DNA of 64,000 bases from PALSA-926 sp964476835 (GTDB lineage Bacteria > Pseudomonadota > Alphaproteobacteria > Micavibrionales > UBA2020). The position numbers were made by a program, and so were the translations under genes. The stretch covers positions 1 through 64,000 of the forward strand of contig CAYZCE010000003.1 in the NCBI GenBank assembly GCA_964476835.1, in the 5' to 3' direction. The notes under the pieces were generated by a model. It made no database searches. It worked only from the letters and a program-made list of their open reading frames with translations, and was not told where the DNA came from. Positions 8,804-16,308 of the stretch are shown here, piece after piece (position 1 is the first letter of the stretch; each line of letters opens with the position of its first letter).

Positions 8804-8811
8804 CATAAGAT
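8783..8811 (+). promoter_or_regulatory. Candidate promoter for the 55-residue exported peptide
   Basis: Within the end of the previous gene, TTGACT (8783-8788) lies 17 bases before TAAGAT (8806-8811). The predicted start near 8818 leaves a short leader containing AGGAG (8831-8835) before the ATG at 8844. A perfect TTGACA at 8800-8805 paired with TAAAAT at 8822-8827 is an alternative, but that would start transcription inside the ribosome-binding site. Confidence 0.35.
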
Positions 8812-8843
8812 GCATACATCTTAAAATCAAAGGAGCGATTCTC

Positions 8844-9011
8844 ATGAAAAAGACCCTCAAGAACGTATTTCAGGCCACCGCTTTCGTGCTGGCGCAGGTT
8901 GCTGTGGCTGAACCGGCTGCTGCTGCCCAATCCGCAGGCGTCCTGTATGACAACATTGCCTCCGGCCTGATGGGTCTGAAGGTAAAAGCTCTTTTCTCTT
9001 CAAAGCCTTAA
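8844..9011 (+). CDS. Small exported peptide, 55 residues
   Basis: A short gene with a good Shine-Dalgarno (AGGAG, 8831-8835) nine bases before ATG. The product starts MKKTLKN and continues with a hydrophobic stretch (ATAFVLAQVAVAEPAAAAQ) that resembles a signal peptide with an AxA cleavage site around residues 25-29, leaving a mature peptide of about 27 residues ending LMGLKVKALFSSKP. The mature part could be a short amphipathic or membrane-active helix. No family is recognised. The clear ribosome-binding site and candidate promoter argue for a real gene, but there is no homology evidence. Confidence 0.55.
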   Translation: MKKTLKNVFQATAFVLAQVAVAEPAAAAQSAGVLYDNIASGLMGLKVKALFSSKP

Positions 9012-9051
9012 TAATACTCTGTCTATTTAACAGAATATTACCCCCTATCGG

Positions 9052-9088
9052 TGATATAATCAGACTTGGAGGAGTGTGTCCAAGTTTG
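9052..9088 (+). promoter_or_regulatory. Extended -10 promoter with inverted repeat at the start site
   Basis: TGATATAAT at 9052-9060 is a perfect extended -10 (TGnTATAAT) with no good -35. Just after it, CAGACTTGGA (9061-9070) pairs with TCCAAGTTTG (9079-9088) across an 8-base loop, ten pairs including one G-U. The predicted start falls inside the left arm, so the repeat is better read as an operator overlapping +1 than as an attenuator. It serves the gene at 9108. Confidence 0.45.
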
Positions 9089-9107
9089 AAGGAAGGGGGT
9101 GGATGCC

Positions 9108-9473
9108 ATGAGTCGGCCGAACCCGGCAGAGGTCGCGCTGATCGCTGAGATCGAGCACGCCATCGAGAACTACAAAAAACCAAATCGGGATGACGCAGTT
9201 GATTTCTGCTTTGTCCCGGAAGCCGTCTCCGCATTCCAAGACCTGGCCCTCAAGGTCGCGGTCATCATTTCCGACCAAGGCGTCGAGAATACCTGCGGAC
9301 AGATCCTTGCCGTCGCGGCGGAGATCAAGAAGCTCGACGACATCGAATGGAACCACGCCGGATCCATCGGCCGCGCCTTCGAGCACGGCATCACCACCGA
9401 CATCGTCATGTCCGACAAGAAAAACCCGCTGGTCAACGCAAAGTTGCCGCCGGTCCGGAGCTTTGAGCCGTAA
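9108..9473 (+). CDS. Hypothetical soluble protein, 121 residues
   Basis: I do not recognise this protein. It is acidic, mostly helical in appearance, with no signal peptide or membrane span. Residues 5-90 look like a compact helical domain (EVALIAEIEHAIENYKK, then a run of helices around two cysteines at about 34 and 63); the tail is Pro-rich. ATG 9108 is preferred to GTG 9099 because the purine-rich GGAAGG (9091-9096) is too close to the latter. It stands alone with its own promoter-like region and converges with the Sel1-repeat gene, whose stop is three bases away. Confidence 0.75.
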   Translation: MSRPNPAEVALIAEIEHAIENYKKPNRDDAVDFCFVPEAVSAFQDLALKVAVIISDQGVENTCGQILAVAAEIKKLDDIEWNHAGSIGRAFEHGITTDIVMSDKKNPLVNAKLPPVRSFEP

Positions 9474-9476
9474 TTA

Positions 9477-10133
9477 TTACTGCTCAGCCATATCCAGCAA
9501 ATGCGCTTCGTCTTTTTTCTCGAGCCAGCCGCGCGCCATTTCGCGCGCGCGTTCCTTATCGCGGCGGCTGAGCTGCGCATAGATGGCGTCGCGGTCGGCG
9601 CGCGCGCGGTCTTTTTCCGCGCCGTCGGGATAATGCACGATGGCGATGTAGAGCCACATGAGCGCCTTGACCGGGTCGGACGAGACGCCTTCGCCGCCGT
9701 AGTACATGCTGCCGATGTGATGCTGCGCCAGCGGGCGGTTGGCTTCCGCGGCGCGCGACAGAAGATCCATCGCCTTCGCCGGGTCTTTCGCCACGCCCTG
9801 GCCGAGGCGGTACATGATGCCGAGCAATTCTTCCGCCTGGTGCTGACCGTTCTTGGCGAGCGGCTCCAGCAGGGTTGCGGCCTGTTCGTACTTGCCTTGC
9901 TTGTAGACGGCGACGATGTCGCTGATCGTCATGACTTGCTGCGACTCTTGCGACACCGTCGTCGGCAACCCGCTGTCGTCCTGCGCCTGCGGCGCTTGCT
10001 GCGCGGTCGCGCCGGGCATCAAGAGGCCGGGTTTGACGTCGTTGTATTCGTCCATCGTCGGCGCAACGGCGTCTTGCGCGTGGGCGGCGGTGACCAGCAG
10101 GAGTGAGAAGAGGGCGGCAAGCAGGAAACGCAT
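9477..10133 (-). CDS. Exported Sel1-like repeat protein
   Basis: A 218-residue protein with a signal peptide (MRFLLAALFSLLLVTAAHA, cleavage about residue 20), a Pro/Gln-rich linker, then Sel1-type helical repeats at about residues 75-160 (AEELLGIMYRLGQGVAKDPAKA and AQHHIGSMYYGGEGVSSDPVKA show the GxGVxxDxxKA pattern). Such repeats mediate protein contacts, here in the periplasm. ATG 10133 is chosen over 10136 because GGAG lies six bases from it rather than three. The gene follows prmA by only 12 bases, so it is probably co-transcribed with it, though no functional link is evident. Confidence 0.85.
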   Translation of the reverse strand: MRFLLAALFSLLLVTAAHAQDAVAPTMDEYNDVKPGLLMPGATAQQAPQAQDDSGLPTTVSQESQQVMTISDIVAVYKQGKYEQAATLLEPLAKNGQHQAEELLGIMYRLGQGVAKDPAKAMDLLSRAAEANRPLAQHHIGSMYYGGEGVSSDPVKALMWLYIAIVHYPDGAEKDRARADRDAIYAQLSRRDKERAREMARGWLEKKDEAHLLDMAEQ

Positions 10134-10145
10134 CATGATCTCCGT

Positions 10146-11054
10146 TCAGGGCTTTTGCAGGACGAGGGCGCGCCAGTCGCCGATCTTCTCGGCGTCGATC
10201 AGTTTCAATCCGGCCTTCACATGCGCGGCCACGACATCGTCTTCCTGACGCGCGAGCAGGCCGGAGAGTACGGCGAAGCCGCCGGAGCGCAGACTCTTGA
10301 CCAGCGCCGGCGCCATCTCGATCAGCGGATTGGCGAGGATGTTGGCGGCGACGATATCATAAGGGCCGTTCTTCGCCACGGCGGGCACGTTGTAACCGTC
10401 GCCGCAGTAAGCATCGACCTTGTCTGCTGCGCCGTTCATCGCCGCGTGGCGGTTGGCGACGACGACGGATTCTTCCTCGATATCGACAGCCGTCACATGG
10501 ATGGCGGGCCAGAGCTTGGTCATCGCGATCGCGAGGATGCCCGAGCCGCAGCCCATATCCAGCCCGCGCTTGAAGTCGTGCGCGGCCTTGAGCTTCTCGA
10601 GCGCCTGAATGCAGCCGCGTGTCGTTTCATGCTCGCCCGAGCCAAACGCCGTGGCGGCGTCGATTTGCAGCGGGATGGCATCCTTCGGCTTCTCGCCGCC
10701 GTAATGCGAGCCGTAGATGAAGAACGACCCAATCCGCACCGGCGGGAAGTTGTCGTGCACGTGCTGGAGCCAGTCCTTTTCCGGAAGGCGTTCGGCGATG
10801 ATGCCGTCGCGCGTCAGGAACGGCGCCAGCTCGGTCACGCGGTTGAAAATGTCGTCGAGATCGGGCGCGCCTACCGAGGTTAGGGTGATCGACCAGTTGT
10901 CGCCGTCCGCCGACTCGCTATTATGGAGAAGGACGGTGGCGACGGCTTCTTCGAGCGCCTCCGACAGCTGTTCCGCCAGCGCGCCGTCGAGCACGCGGTC
11001 GAATTTGAAGGTAACCGACCAAAGCTCATGCGGGATGTTGTGATCTGCGTCCAT
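10146..11054 (-). CDS. prmA: Ribosomal protein L11 methyltransferase
   Basis: SAM-dependent enzyme that trimethylates ribosomal protein L11. The 302-residue protein has an N-terminal substrate-recognition domain (about 1-125), the PrmA signature DAATAFGSGEHETTRGC, the SAM-binding LDMGCGSGILAIA, the acidic DIEEESV segment and the NILANPL catalytic-loop motif. Length is normal for PrmA. It diverges from the thiolase at 11109 with only 54 bases between them, so both promoters overlap in that gap. The Sel1-repeat gene follows closely. Confidence 0.95.
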   Translation of the reverse strand: MDADHNIPHELWSVTFKFDRVLDGALAEQLSEALEEAVATVLLHNSESADGDNWSITLTSVGAPDLDDIFNRVTELAPFLTRDGIIAERLPEKDWLQHVHDNFPPVRIGSFFIYGSHYGGEKPKDAIPLQIDAATAFGSGEHETTRGCIQALEKLKAAHDFKRGLDMGCGSGILAIAMTKLWPAIHVTAVDIEEESVVVANRHAAMNGAADKVDAYCGDGYNVPAVAKNGPYDIVAANILANPLIEMAPALVKSLRSGGFAVLSGLLARQEDDVVAAHVKAGLKLIDAEKIGDWRALVLQKP

Positions 11055-11108
11055 GAGGGTATATATTATTGAGCCTCATTCCATTGTCCACCGCAAAGGA
11101 GACCTGTC

Positions 11109-12236
11109 ATGGAAAAAAACGTTTATATCGCCGGTTACGTGCGTTCGCCCTTTACCTTTGCCGGCAAGGGTGCGCTGGCCGACGTGCGCGCGGACGACAT
11201 GGCGACGGCGGTGGTCGCCGAACTTCTCAAGCGCACGGGCGTCGACGCCCATGACATCGAGGACCTGATCCTCGGCTGCGCTTTCCCCGAAGGCGAGCAG
11301 GGCTTCAACCTCGCGCGCATCATCGTCAGCATGGCGCGGCTGCCGATTTCGGTCGCAGGCACGACGGTCAACCGTTTCTGCGGATCGTCCATGCAGGCGA
11401 TCCACATGGCGGCCGGCGCGATCCAGATGGGTGCGGGCGACGCCTTCATCTGCGGCGGCGTCGAGAGCATGAGCCGCGTGCCGATGGGCGGCTTCAACCC
11501 GATGCCGAACCCGGTGCTGGCGAAAGAATATCCGCAAGCTTACATCAGCATGGGCGAGACGGCGGAGAACCTGGCGCACAAATACAGCATCGACCGCGCA
11601 CGTCAGGAAGCCTTCGCGCTGTCGTCGCAGCAAAAAGCGGCCGCCGCACGCGCTGCTGGAAAACTGAAAGACGAAATCGTTGCCATCGGCCAAGTCACCG
11701 AAGACGGCTGCATCCGCCCTGAAACCACGCTGGAAGGCCTCGCAGGCCTCAAGACGGCGTTCGACGCGAACGGCTCCGTCACCGCGGGCACTTCGTCGCC
11801 GCTGACGGATGGCGCGTCGATGACGCTGATCGTCTCTGAAGATTATATGAAGGCGCACGGACTCAAGCCGCTCGCGCGCATCCGTTCCATCGCCGTTTCC
11901 GGCTGCGCGCCGGAGATCATGGGCATCGGCCCGGTCGGCGCGTCGCACAAGGCGCTCAAGCGCGCCGGCCTCACCATCAACGATATCGACATCATCGAGC
12001 TGAACGAGGCCTTTGCCGTGCAGTCGATGTCAGTGATCGAGGAACTCAAGGCCGACGTCTCCCGCGTCAACCTCGACGGCGGCGCGATCGCGCTCGGCCA
12101 CCCGCTCGGCGCCTCCGGCGCGCGCATCACCGGCAAGGCGGCGAGCCTGCTCAAGCGCGAAGGCAAGCAACTCGCGCTCGCCACCATGTGCATCGGCGGC
12201 GGCCAGGGCATCGCGACGGTGCTGGAGGCGGCCTGA
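11109..12236 (+). CDS. Acetyl-CoA C-acyltransferase (thiolase), copy 1
   Basis: Thiolase of 375 residues cleaving 3-ketoacyl-CoA, or condensing acyl-CoA units. The acylated cysteine is in NRFCGSSMQ (about residue 91), the His in IALGHPLGASGARI and the second Cys in MCIGGGQG near the C-terminus, so all active-site residues are present. It is closely similar to the product at 31447-32616, sharing VRSPFT, the MSRVPMGGFNP loop and the AVSGCAPEIMGIGP segment. This copy is not beside a hydratase/dehydrogenase gene; instead its stop overlaps the deaminase start (TGATG). Whether it acts in degradation or biosynthesis cannot be told from sequence. Confidence 0.92.
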   Translation: MEKNVYIAGYVRSPFTFAGKGALADVRADDMATAVVAELLKRTGVDAHDIEDLILGCAFPEGEQGFNLARIIVSMARLPISVAGTTVNRFCGSSMQAIHMAAGAIQMGAGDAFICGGVESMSRVPMGGFNPMPNPVLAKEYPQAYISMGETAENLAHKYSIDRARQEAFALSSQQKAAAARAAGKLKDEIVAIGQVTEDGCIRPETTLEGLAGLKTAFDANGSVTAGTSSPLTDGASMTLIVSEDYMKAHGLKPLARIRSIAVSGCAPEIMGIGPVGASHKALKRAGLTINDIDIIELNEAFAVQSMSVIEELKADVSRVNLDGGAIALGHPLGASGARITGKAASLLKREGKQLALATMCIGGGQGIATVLEAA

Positions 12237-13267
12237 TGAGCCTCGCGTCGCTGCCCAAAGTCGACCTGCACGTCCACCTCGAAGGCACGATCCTGCCGGC
12301 GCGCGCGATTGAACTGGCGCAGCGCAATAACGTCACGCTGCCCGACGGCCTGATCAAGGACGGCGAATATGCATGGGACGGCGACGGCACCGCGGCTTCC
12401 GAGCTGGTCGGCTTCCTCGGCGCCTATACGGCGGCGACCGCGGTGCTCAAGACCGCGCAAGATTACACCGACATCACCTATGATTACCTGAAGGGCGTCG
12501 CGGCGGAAGGTTGCATCTACGCCGAAGTCACCATTTCCGCCGATCATGGCGCGATGGCAGGGCTGTCGTACCAGCAAATGGTCGAGGCCATCGCCAAGGG
12601 ATACGAGAAGGCTAAGGCCGAAACGGGCATCGAGGCGCGCTTCATTTCGACCTGCGTACGCCACTTCGGCCCCGACGAGGCGCTGAAAGTCGGCAAGATG
12701 ACGCACGACCATCCGCATCCGCTGGTGACGGGCTTTGGCATGGCGGGCAACGAGAACGCTTTCACCGTCGCCGATTTCAAACCGGCCTTTGATGCTTCCG
12801 GCCTTGAGCACCGCACCGCGCATGCGGGCGAAGCGGCGGGCCCGGAGAGCGTCGCGGCCACTGAACGGATTCTCAAGACGCGCCGCTTCGGCCACATGGT
12901 GCGCGCGATCGAGGATGCGTCGCTGATCCAGAAACTGAAATCCGATAACGCTGTGCCGGAAGTGTGCGTCTCGAGCAATCTGACATTGAAAGTATATCCT
13001 GACTATGCGGCGCACCCGTTGCGCAAGCTGTTCGACGCCGGCCTCAAGGTCACGCTCGGCAGCGACGACCCGAGCTTCTTCCACACCACCATCGGCCGCG
13101 AATACCAGATCGCGCACGAGAAGTTCGGCTTCACGGAAACGGAGCTGCTGCAAGTCTCGCGCAACGCGATCGAGGAAGCCTTCCTCGATACGCCCACGCG
13201 CACCAAGCTGATGGCACGCATCAATGCCTACGGCCAGCCGCAGAAGCCGCCGTCGCCGAAACTCTAA
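12236..13267 (+). CDS. Adenosine/adenine deaminase-family hydrolase
   Basis: Zinc amidohydrolase of 343 residues, probably deaminating adenosine or adenine to inosine or hypoxanthine in purine salvage. Visible motifs are the metal ligands KVDLHVHLEG at the N-terminus, the catalytic HAGEAAGPESV near residue 200, and GSDDPSFFHT near 280 with the catalytic aspartates. It could also act on a modified adenine nucleoside; family members differ in substrate. The ATG at 12236 shares a base with the thiolase stop, so the two are coupled though not obviously related in function. Its stop codon lies inside an inverted repeat. Confidence 0.88.
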   Translation: MSLASLPKVDLHVHLEGTILPARAIELAQRNNVTLPDGLIKDGEYAWDGDGTAASELVGFLGAYTAATAVLKTAQDYTDITYDYLKGVAAEGCIYAEVTISADHGAMAGLSYQQMVEAIAKGYEKAKAETGIEARFISTCVRHFGPDEALKVGKMTHDHPHPLVTGFGMAGNENAFTVADFKPAFDASGLEHRTAHAGEAAGPESVAATERILKTRRFGHMVRAIEDASLIQKLKSDNAVPEVCVSSNLTLKVYPDYAAHPLRKLFDAGLKVTLGSDDPSFFHTTIGREYQIAHEKFGFTETELLQVSRNAIEEAFLDTPTRTKLMARINAYGQPQKPPSPKL

Positions 13268-13301
13268 CTGTCATTGCGAGCGTAGCGAGGAATGACAGTT
13301 A
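13265..13301. repeat. Inverted-repeat element joining two convergent genes
   Basis: TAACTGTCATT (13265-13275) and AATGACAGTTA (13291-13301) are perfect 11-base inverted arms around GCGAGCGTAGCGAGG. The outer TAA of each arm is the stop codon of a gene: the deaminase on plus and the 118-residue gene on minus. The inner sequence resembles the GTCATTGCGAGCG-type palindromic small repeat seen dispersed in many genomes. It could fold as a shared hairpin at both transcript ends. It lacks a T-run. Confidence 0.75.
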
Positions 13302-13655
13302 GAACTTGGGACGGGTGTGGATGTTCTTCTCGACCATCTTCACGATGCGTTGGCCTGTCGGCGTGTGCGCCAGTTCCGCCTTCGCGGCATTGAAGGCGCG
13401 CATGGCGGAGAAGTGGTCGGCGTTGCGTAAGTTCGTCATGAGCGACGCGGCCGGCTGGCGGTCGCGCGCGTTGAACTCGTGTTCGCGGCGGCGCAGCATT
13501 TGCGCGGCGACGTAGAAGGCGGCCAAGGCGCGTTCGGCTTGCGGACGCTCGGCCGCGGCATCCAGGAACGCGGCGTCGAGCGTCACGGCGCGGAAGTCGG
13601 CATTCATCCGGCCTTTCACGTCGCTGAGGTCGTCCCTGTCCTTGATCCGCACCAT
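13299..13655 (-). CDS. Hypothetical protein, 118 residues
   Basis: I do not recognise this protein. It is basic, helical and rich in Ala, Arg and Asn, with no signal peptide or membrane segment. The segment SLMTNLRNADHFSAMRAFNAAKAELAHTPTGQ looks like a pair of amphipathic helices. Its stop codon is contributed by the inverted-repeat element shared with the deaminase gene, so its C-terminus may have been shaped by that element. It diverges from mnmG across an AT-rich 88-base gap that must hold both promoters. Confidence 0.65.
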   Translation of the reverse strand: MVRIKDRDDLSDVKGRMNADFRAVTLDAAFLDAAAERPQAERALAAFYVAAQMLRRREHEFNARDRQPAASLMTNLRNADHFSAMRAFNAAKAELAHTPTGQRIVKMVEKNIHTRPKF

Positions 13656-13743
13656 GCGTTTGTTTTTTCCTTATTGTTTGTATATGGTATTCTACTGCAA
13701 GATTCGTTACCAAAGCGTAAAAAATTACTAACATGCTGAAAAT

Positions 13744-15609
13744 ATGAAGAAATATGACGTCATTGTTGTGGGGGGCGGGCATGCGGGCTGCGAAGCGGCT
13801 GCCGCATCCGCGCGCATGGGCGCCAAGACGCTGCTGTTGACCCACAAGATCGAGAGCATCGGCGTGATGTCGTGCAACCCGGCAATCGGCGGCCTCGGCA
13901 AGGGCCATCTGGTGCGTGAGATCGACGCGCTCGACGGCCTGATGGGCCGTGTGACGGACAAGGCCGGCATCCAGTTCCGCATGCTGAACGCCAGCAAGGG
14001 CGCGGCGGTGCGCGGCCCGCGCGCGCAGGCGGACCGCAAGCTGTATCGGCAGAACATGCAGGAAATACTGCTTAACTACACGAATCTCGACGTCCTCGGC
14101 GACAGCGCGGAGGAAATCCTGCGCGACAATGATGGCCGCGTACGCGGCGTCATCACCGGCACCGGCGCGGAAATTGCCTGCGGCGCGCTCGTCATCACCA
14201 CCGGCACTTTCCTGCGCGGCATCACGCATTGCGGCACGGTGCAGAACGCGGCGGGTCGCGTGGGCGAAAAGCCTTCGGTTGGCCTTGCCCTGAGCCTTGA
14301 AAAGCTGGCGCTGCCGCTCGGTCGTCTCAAGACCGGGACTCCGGCGCGCCTCGATGGCCGCACGATCAATTGGTCGATCTTGGAAGAGCAACCGGGCGAC
14401 AACCCGCCGCAGCCGTTTTCGTTCCTGAATACCGCGATCACGGTGTCGCAGATTAGTTGTCATATTACATACACCAATGAGAGGACGCACCAGATCATCC
14501 GCGACAACCTGCATCAGGCGCCGATGTATTCGGGGCAGATCAAGTCGGTCGGGCCGCGTTATTGCCCCTCGATCGAGGACAAGGTCGTGCGCTTCTCGGA
14601 TAAAGACCGTCACCAGATCTTCCTCGAGCCGGAAGGGCTGGACGACCATACGGTATATCCCAACGGCATTTCGACCTCGCTGCCAGCGGAAATTCAGGCT
14701 GAACTTCTCAAGACCATTCCCGGCCTGGAGCAGGCAGTGATTTTGCAGCCGGGCTATGCAGTCGAATACGATTACGTCGATCCGCGCGCGCTGAAGCATA
14801 CGCTGGAGACAAAGAGGGTCGCTGGCCTGTTCCTTGCCGGTCAGATCAATGGCACCACGGGCTATGAAGAAGCGGGCGCGCAAGGCTTGGTTGCGGGTAT
14901 CAATGCGGCGCTGTTGGCTTCTGGTGCGGCGGAGGGCTTCGTGCTCGACCGCGCCGACGGCTATATCGGCGTGATGGTCGATGACTTGGTTACGCAGGGC
15001 GTTTCGGAGCCGTACCGCATGTTCACGTCGCGCGCGGAATACCGCCTGTCGCTGCGTGCCGACAATGCCGACCAGCGCCTGACCCCAGCCGGGATTTTCA
15101 TCGGCTGCGTCGGATCCCAACGCGTCGAGGCCTTTGAAAAGAAGCAGCAGGCGTTGGCCGTCGGCCGCGCGCAGATGCAGGATTTGTCGCTGTTGCCGAT
15201 CGAACTGGAGCGACTCGGTTATAAAGTCAATCAGGACGGCGTACGCCGTTCCGCGCATGAAATGATGCGCTATAGCGAGATCGGCTTCGCCGTACTGACG
15301 AAAATCTGGCCGGAGCTCGCCAGCATTCCTGCTGATATCGCGGAACAGCTGGAGATCGATGCGCGCTATGCCGGCTATATCCAGCGGCAGGAAGCCGACA
15401 TCAAGGCTTTTCGCCGCGATGAAGAACTGTTGATCCCCGAGACGCTGGACTACGCGGCGGTCGGCTCGCTCTCCAATGAAATGCGCGTCAAGCTCTCTAC
15501 CTATCGCCCACAAACACTGGGCGCGGCGAGCCGTATTCCCGGCGTCACGCCTGCAGCCATCGTCGCCCTGCTGCGCCACATCAAGCGGAAAGAGAAAAAA
15601 CTTGCCTGA
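13744..15609 (+). CDS. mnmG: tRNA uridine-5-carboxymethylaminomethyl modification enzyme MnmG (GidA)
   Basis: FAD-dependent partner of MnmE that modifies wobble U34 of certain tRNAs. The 621-residue protein starts with the dinucleotide-binding motif VIVVGGGHAGCEAA, has MSCNPAIGGLGKGHLVRE, the signature GPRAQADRKLYRQNMQ, and GQINGTTGYEEAGAQGL near residue 370; the C-terminal helical domain that contacts MnmE and tRNA is complete. Length is typical. Its 3' end overlaps rsmG by 8 bases. The mnmG-rsmG-parA-parB order is the classic origin-proximal bacterial cluster. Confidence 0.98.
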   Translation: MKKYDVIVVGGGHAGCEAAAASARMGAKTLLLTHKIESIGVMSCNPAIGGLGKGHLVREIDALDGLMGRVTDKAGIQFRMLNASKGAAVRGPRAQADRKLYRQNMQEILLNYTNLDVLGDSAEEILRDNDGRVRGVITGTGAEIACGALVITTGTFLRGITHCGTVQNAAGRVGEKPSVGLALSLEKLALPLGRLKTGTPARLDGRTINWSILEEQPGDNPPQPFSFLNTAITVSQISCHITYTNERTHQIIRDNLHQAPMYSGQIKSVGPRYCPSIEDKVVRFSDKDRHQIFLEPEGLDDHTVYPNGISTSLPAEIQAELLKTIPGLEQAVILQPGYAVEYDYVDPRALKHTLETKRVAGLFLAGQINGTTGYEEAGAQGLVAGINAALLASGAAEGFVLDRADGYIGVMVDDLVTQGVSEPYRMFTSRAEYRLSLRADNADQRLTPAGIFIGCVGSQRVEAFEKKQQALAVGRAQMQDLSLLPIELERLGYKVNQDGVRRSAHEMMRYSEIGFAVLTKIWPELASIPADIAEQLEIDARYAGYIQRQEADIKAFRRDEELLIPETLDYAAVGSLSNEMRVKLSTYRPQTLGAASRIPGVTPAAIVALLRHIKRKEKKLA

Positions 15610-16222
15610 TTTTACCCTGTTCCCTTTTGAGAGCCACGGCCTCGATGTTTCACGTGAAACACGCGAAAAGTTTAACCGCTATGCCAAGCTGCTGCTCAAG
15701 TGGCAGAAAGCGATCAACCTTGTCAGCCCGACGACGCTGGAAGACATGGCCGAGCGCCACTTCCTCGACTCCGTCCAGCTAATCCGCCAGATCCCGGAGA
15801 AGGGGGTCAAGCTGGCGGATCTCGGCTCCGGCGCTGGTTTCCCAGGGCTTGTGCTGGCGATGCTGGGCATTGCGGACGTTCACCTGATCGAATCCGATGT
15901 GCGCAAAGCCACCTTCCTGCGCGAAGTTTCACGTGAAACAGGCACTAAAGTCACCGTCCATGACGACCGGATTGAAGATGTGACCATCGAAGGCCTCGAT
16001 TTCATCACCGCGCGGGCGCTGGCGCCGGTCAAGGACCTCTGCGGCATGGTTGCCCATCTGGCGGGGGAAAAGCCTGTCACAGCTCTCTTCCTGAAGGGTG
16101 AAAAGACCGAAGAAGAACTGATCAAGGCTAAAAAGTCCTTTAATTTCAGTATCGAAATCTTCGATAGCGTGACCGATCCCACTGGTAAGATATTGAAAAT
16201 CAAGGACTTGACCAAGAAATAG
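15602..16222 (+). CDS. rsmG: 16S rRNA (guanine-N7) methyltransferase RsmG (GidB)
   Basis: Methylates N7 of G527 (E. coli numbering) of 16S rRNA. The 206-residue protein has the SAM-binding motif LADLGSGAGFPGLVLAM and ITARALAPVKDLC. No ATG lies near the expected start; TTG at 15602 (LPDFTLFPFES) gives the right length and overlaps mnmG by 8 bases. Two parS sites are read in frame as Val-Ser-Arg-Glu-Thr, at residues 16-20 and again after the SAM domain, so the protein repeats this pentapeptide because of the DNA sites. A third parS follows the stop. Confidence 0.95.
   Translation: MPDFTLFPFESHGLDVSRETREKFNRYAKLLLKWQKAINLVSPTTLEDMAERHFLDSVQLIRQIPEKGVKLADLGSGAGFPGLVLAMLGIADVHLIESDVRKATFLREVSRETGTKVTVHDDRIEDVTIEGLDFITARALAPVKDLCGMVAHLAGEKPVTALFLKGEKTEEELIKAKKSFNFSIEIFDSVTDPTGKILKIKDLTKK
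15646..15661. promoter_or_regulatory. parS site 1 (inside rsmG)
   Basis: TGTTTCACGTGAAACA is an exact 16-base palindromic parS, the centromere-like site bound by ParB. It lies within the rsmG reading frame near its 5' end, about 1.5 kb before parB. Confidence 0.95.
15926..15939. promoter_or_regulatory. parS site 2 (inside rsmG)
   Basis: GTTTCACGTGAAAC, the 14-base parS core; the outer pair is A/A instead of T/A. It is 280 bases from site 1, again within rsmG, in the same frame. Confidence 0.9.
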
Positions 16223-16230
16223 CCCCCGGC

Positions 16231-16246
16231 TGTTTCACGTGAAACA
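16231..16246. promoter_or_regulatory. parS site 3 (rsmG-parA gap)
   Basis: Exact TGTTTCACGTGAAACA in the 86-base rsmG-parA gap, eight bases after the rsmG stop and about 60 bases before parA. Besides nucleating the partition complex, ParB bound here could influence parAB transcription. Confidence 0.95.
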
Positions 16247-16308
16247 AGGCAACTTAATTAGCCTTATTCGCCTTGCCTGGACTCGTTTTACTGCTGTAAA
16301 ACTCTTCT

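Noticed and set aside
13264..15579. 771-codon open frame on the minus strand antisense to mnmG
   Set aside because: It lies opposite a perfectly conserved mnmG; its product is Arg/Gln/His-rich with no recognisable motif, the usual shadow of a GC-rich gene.
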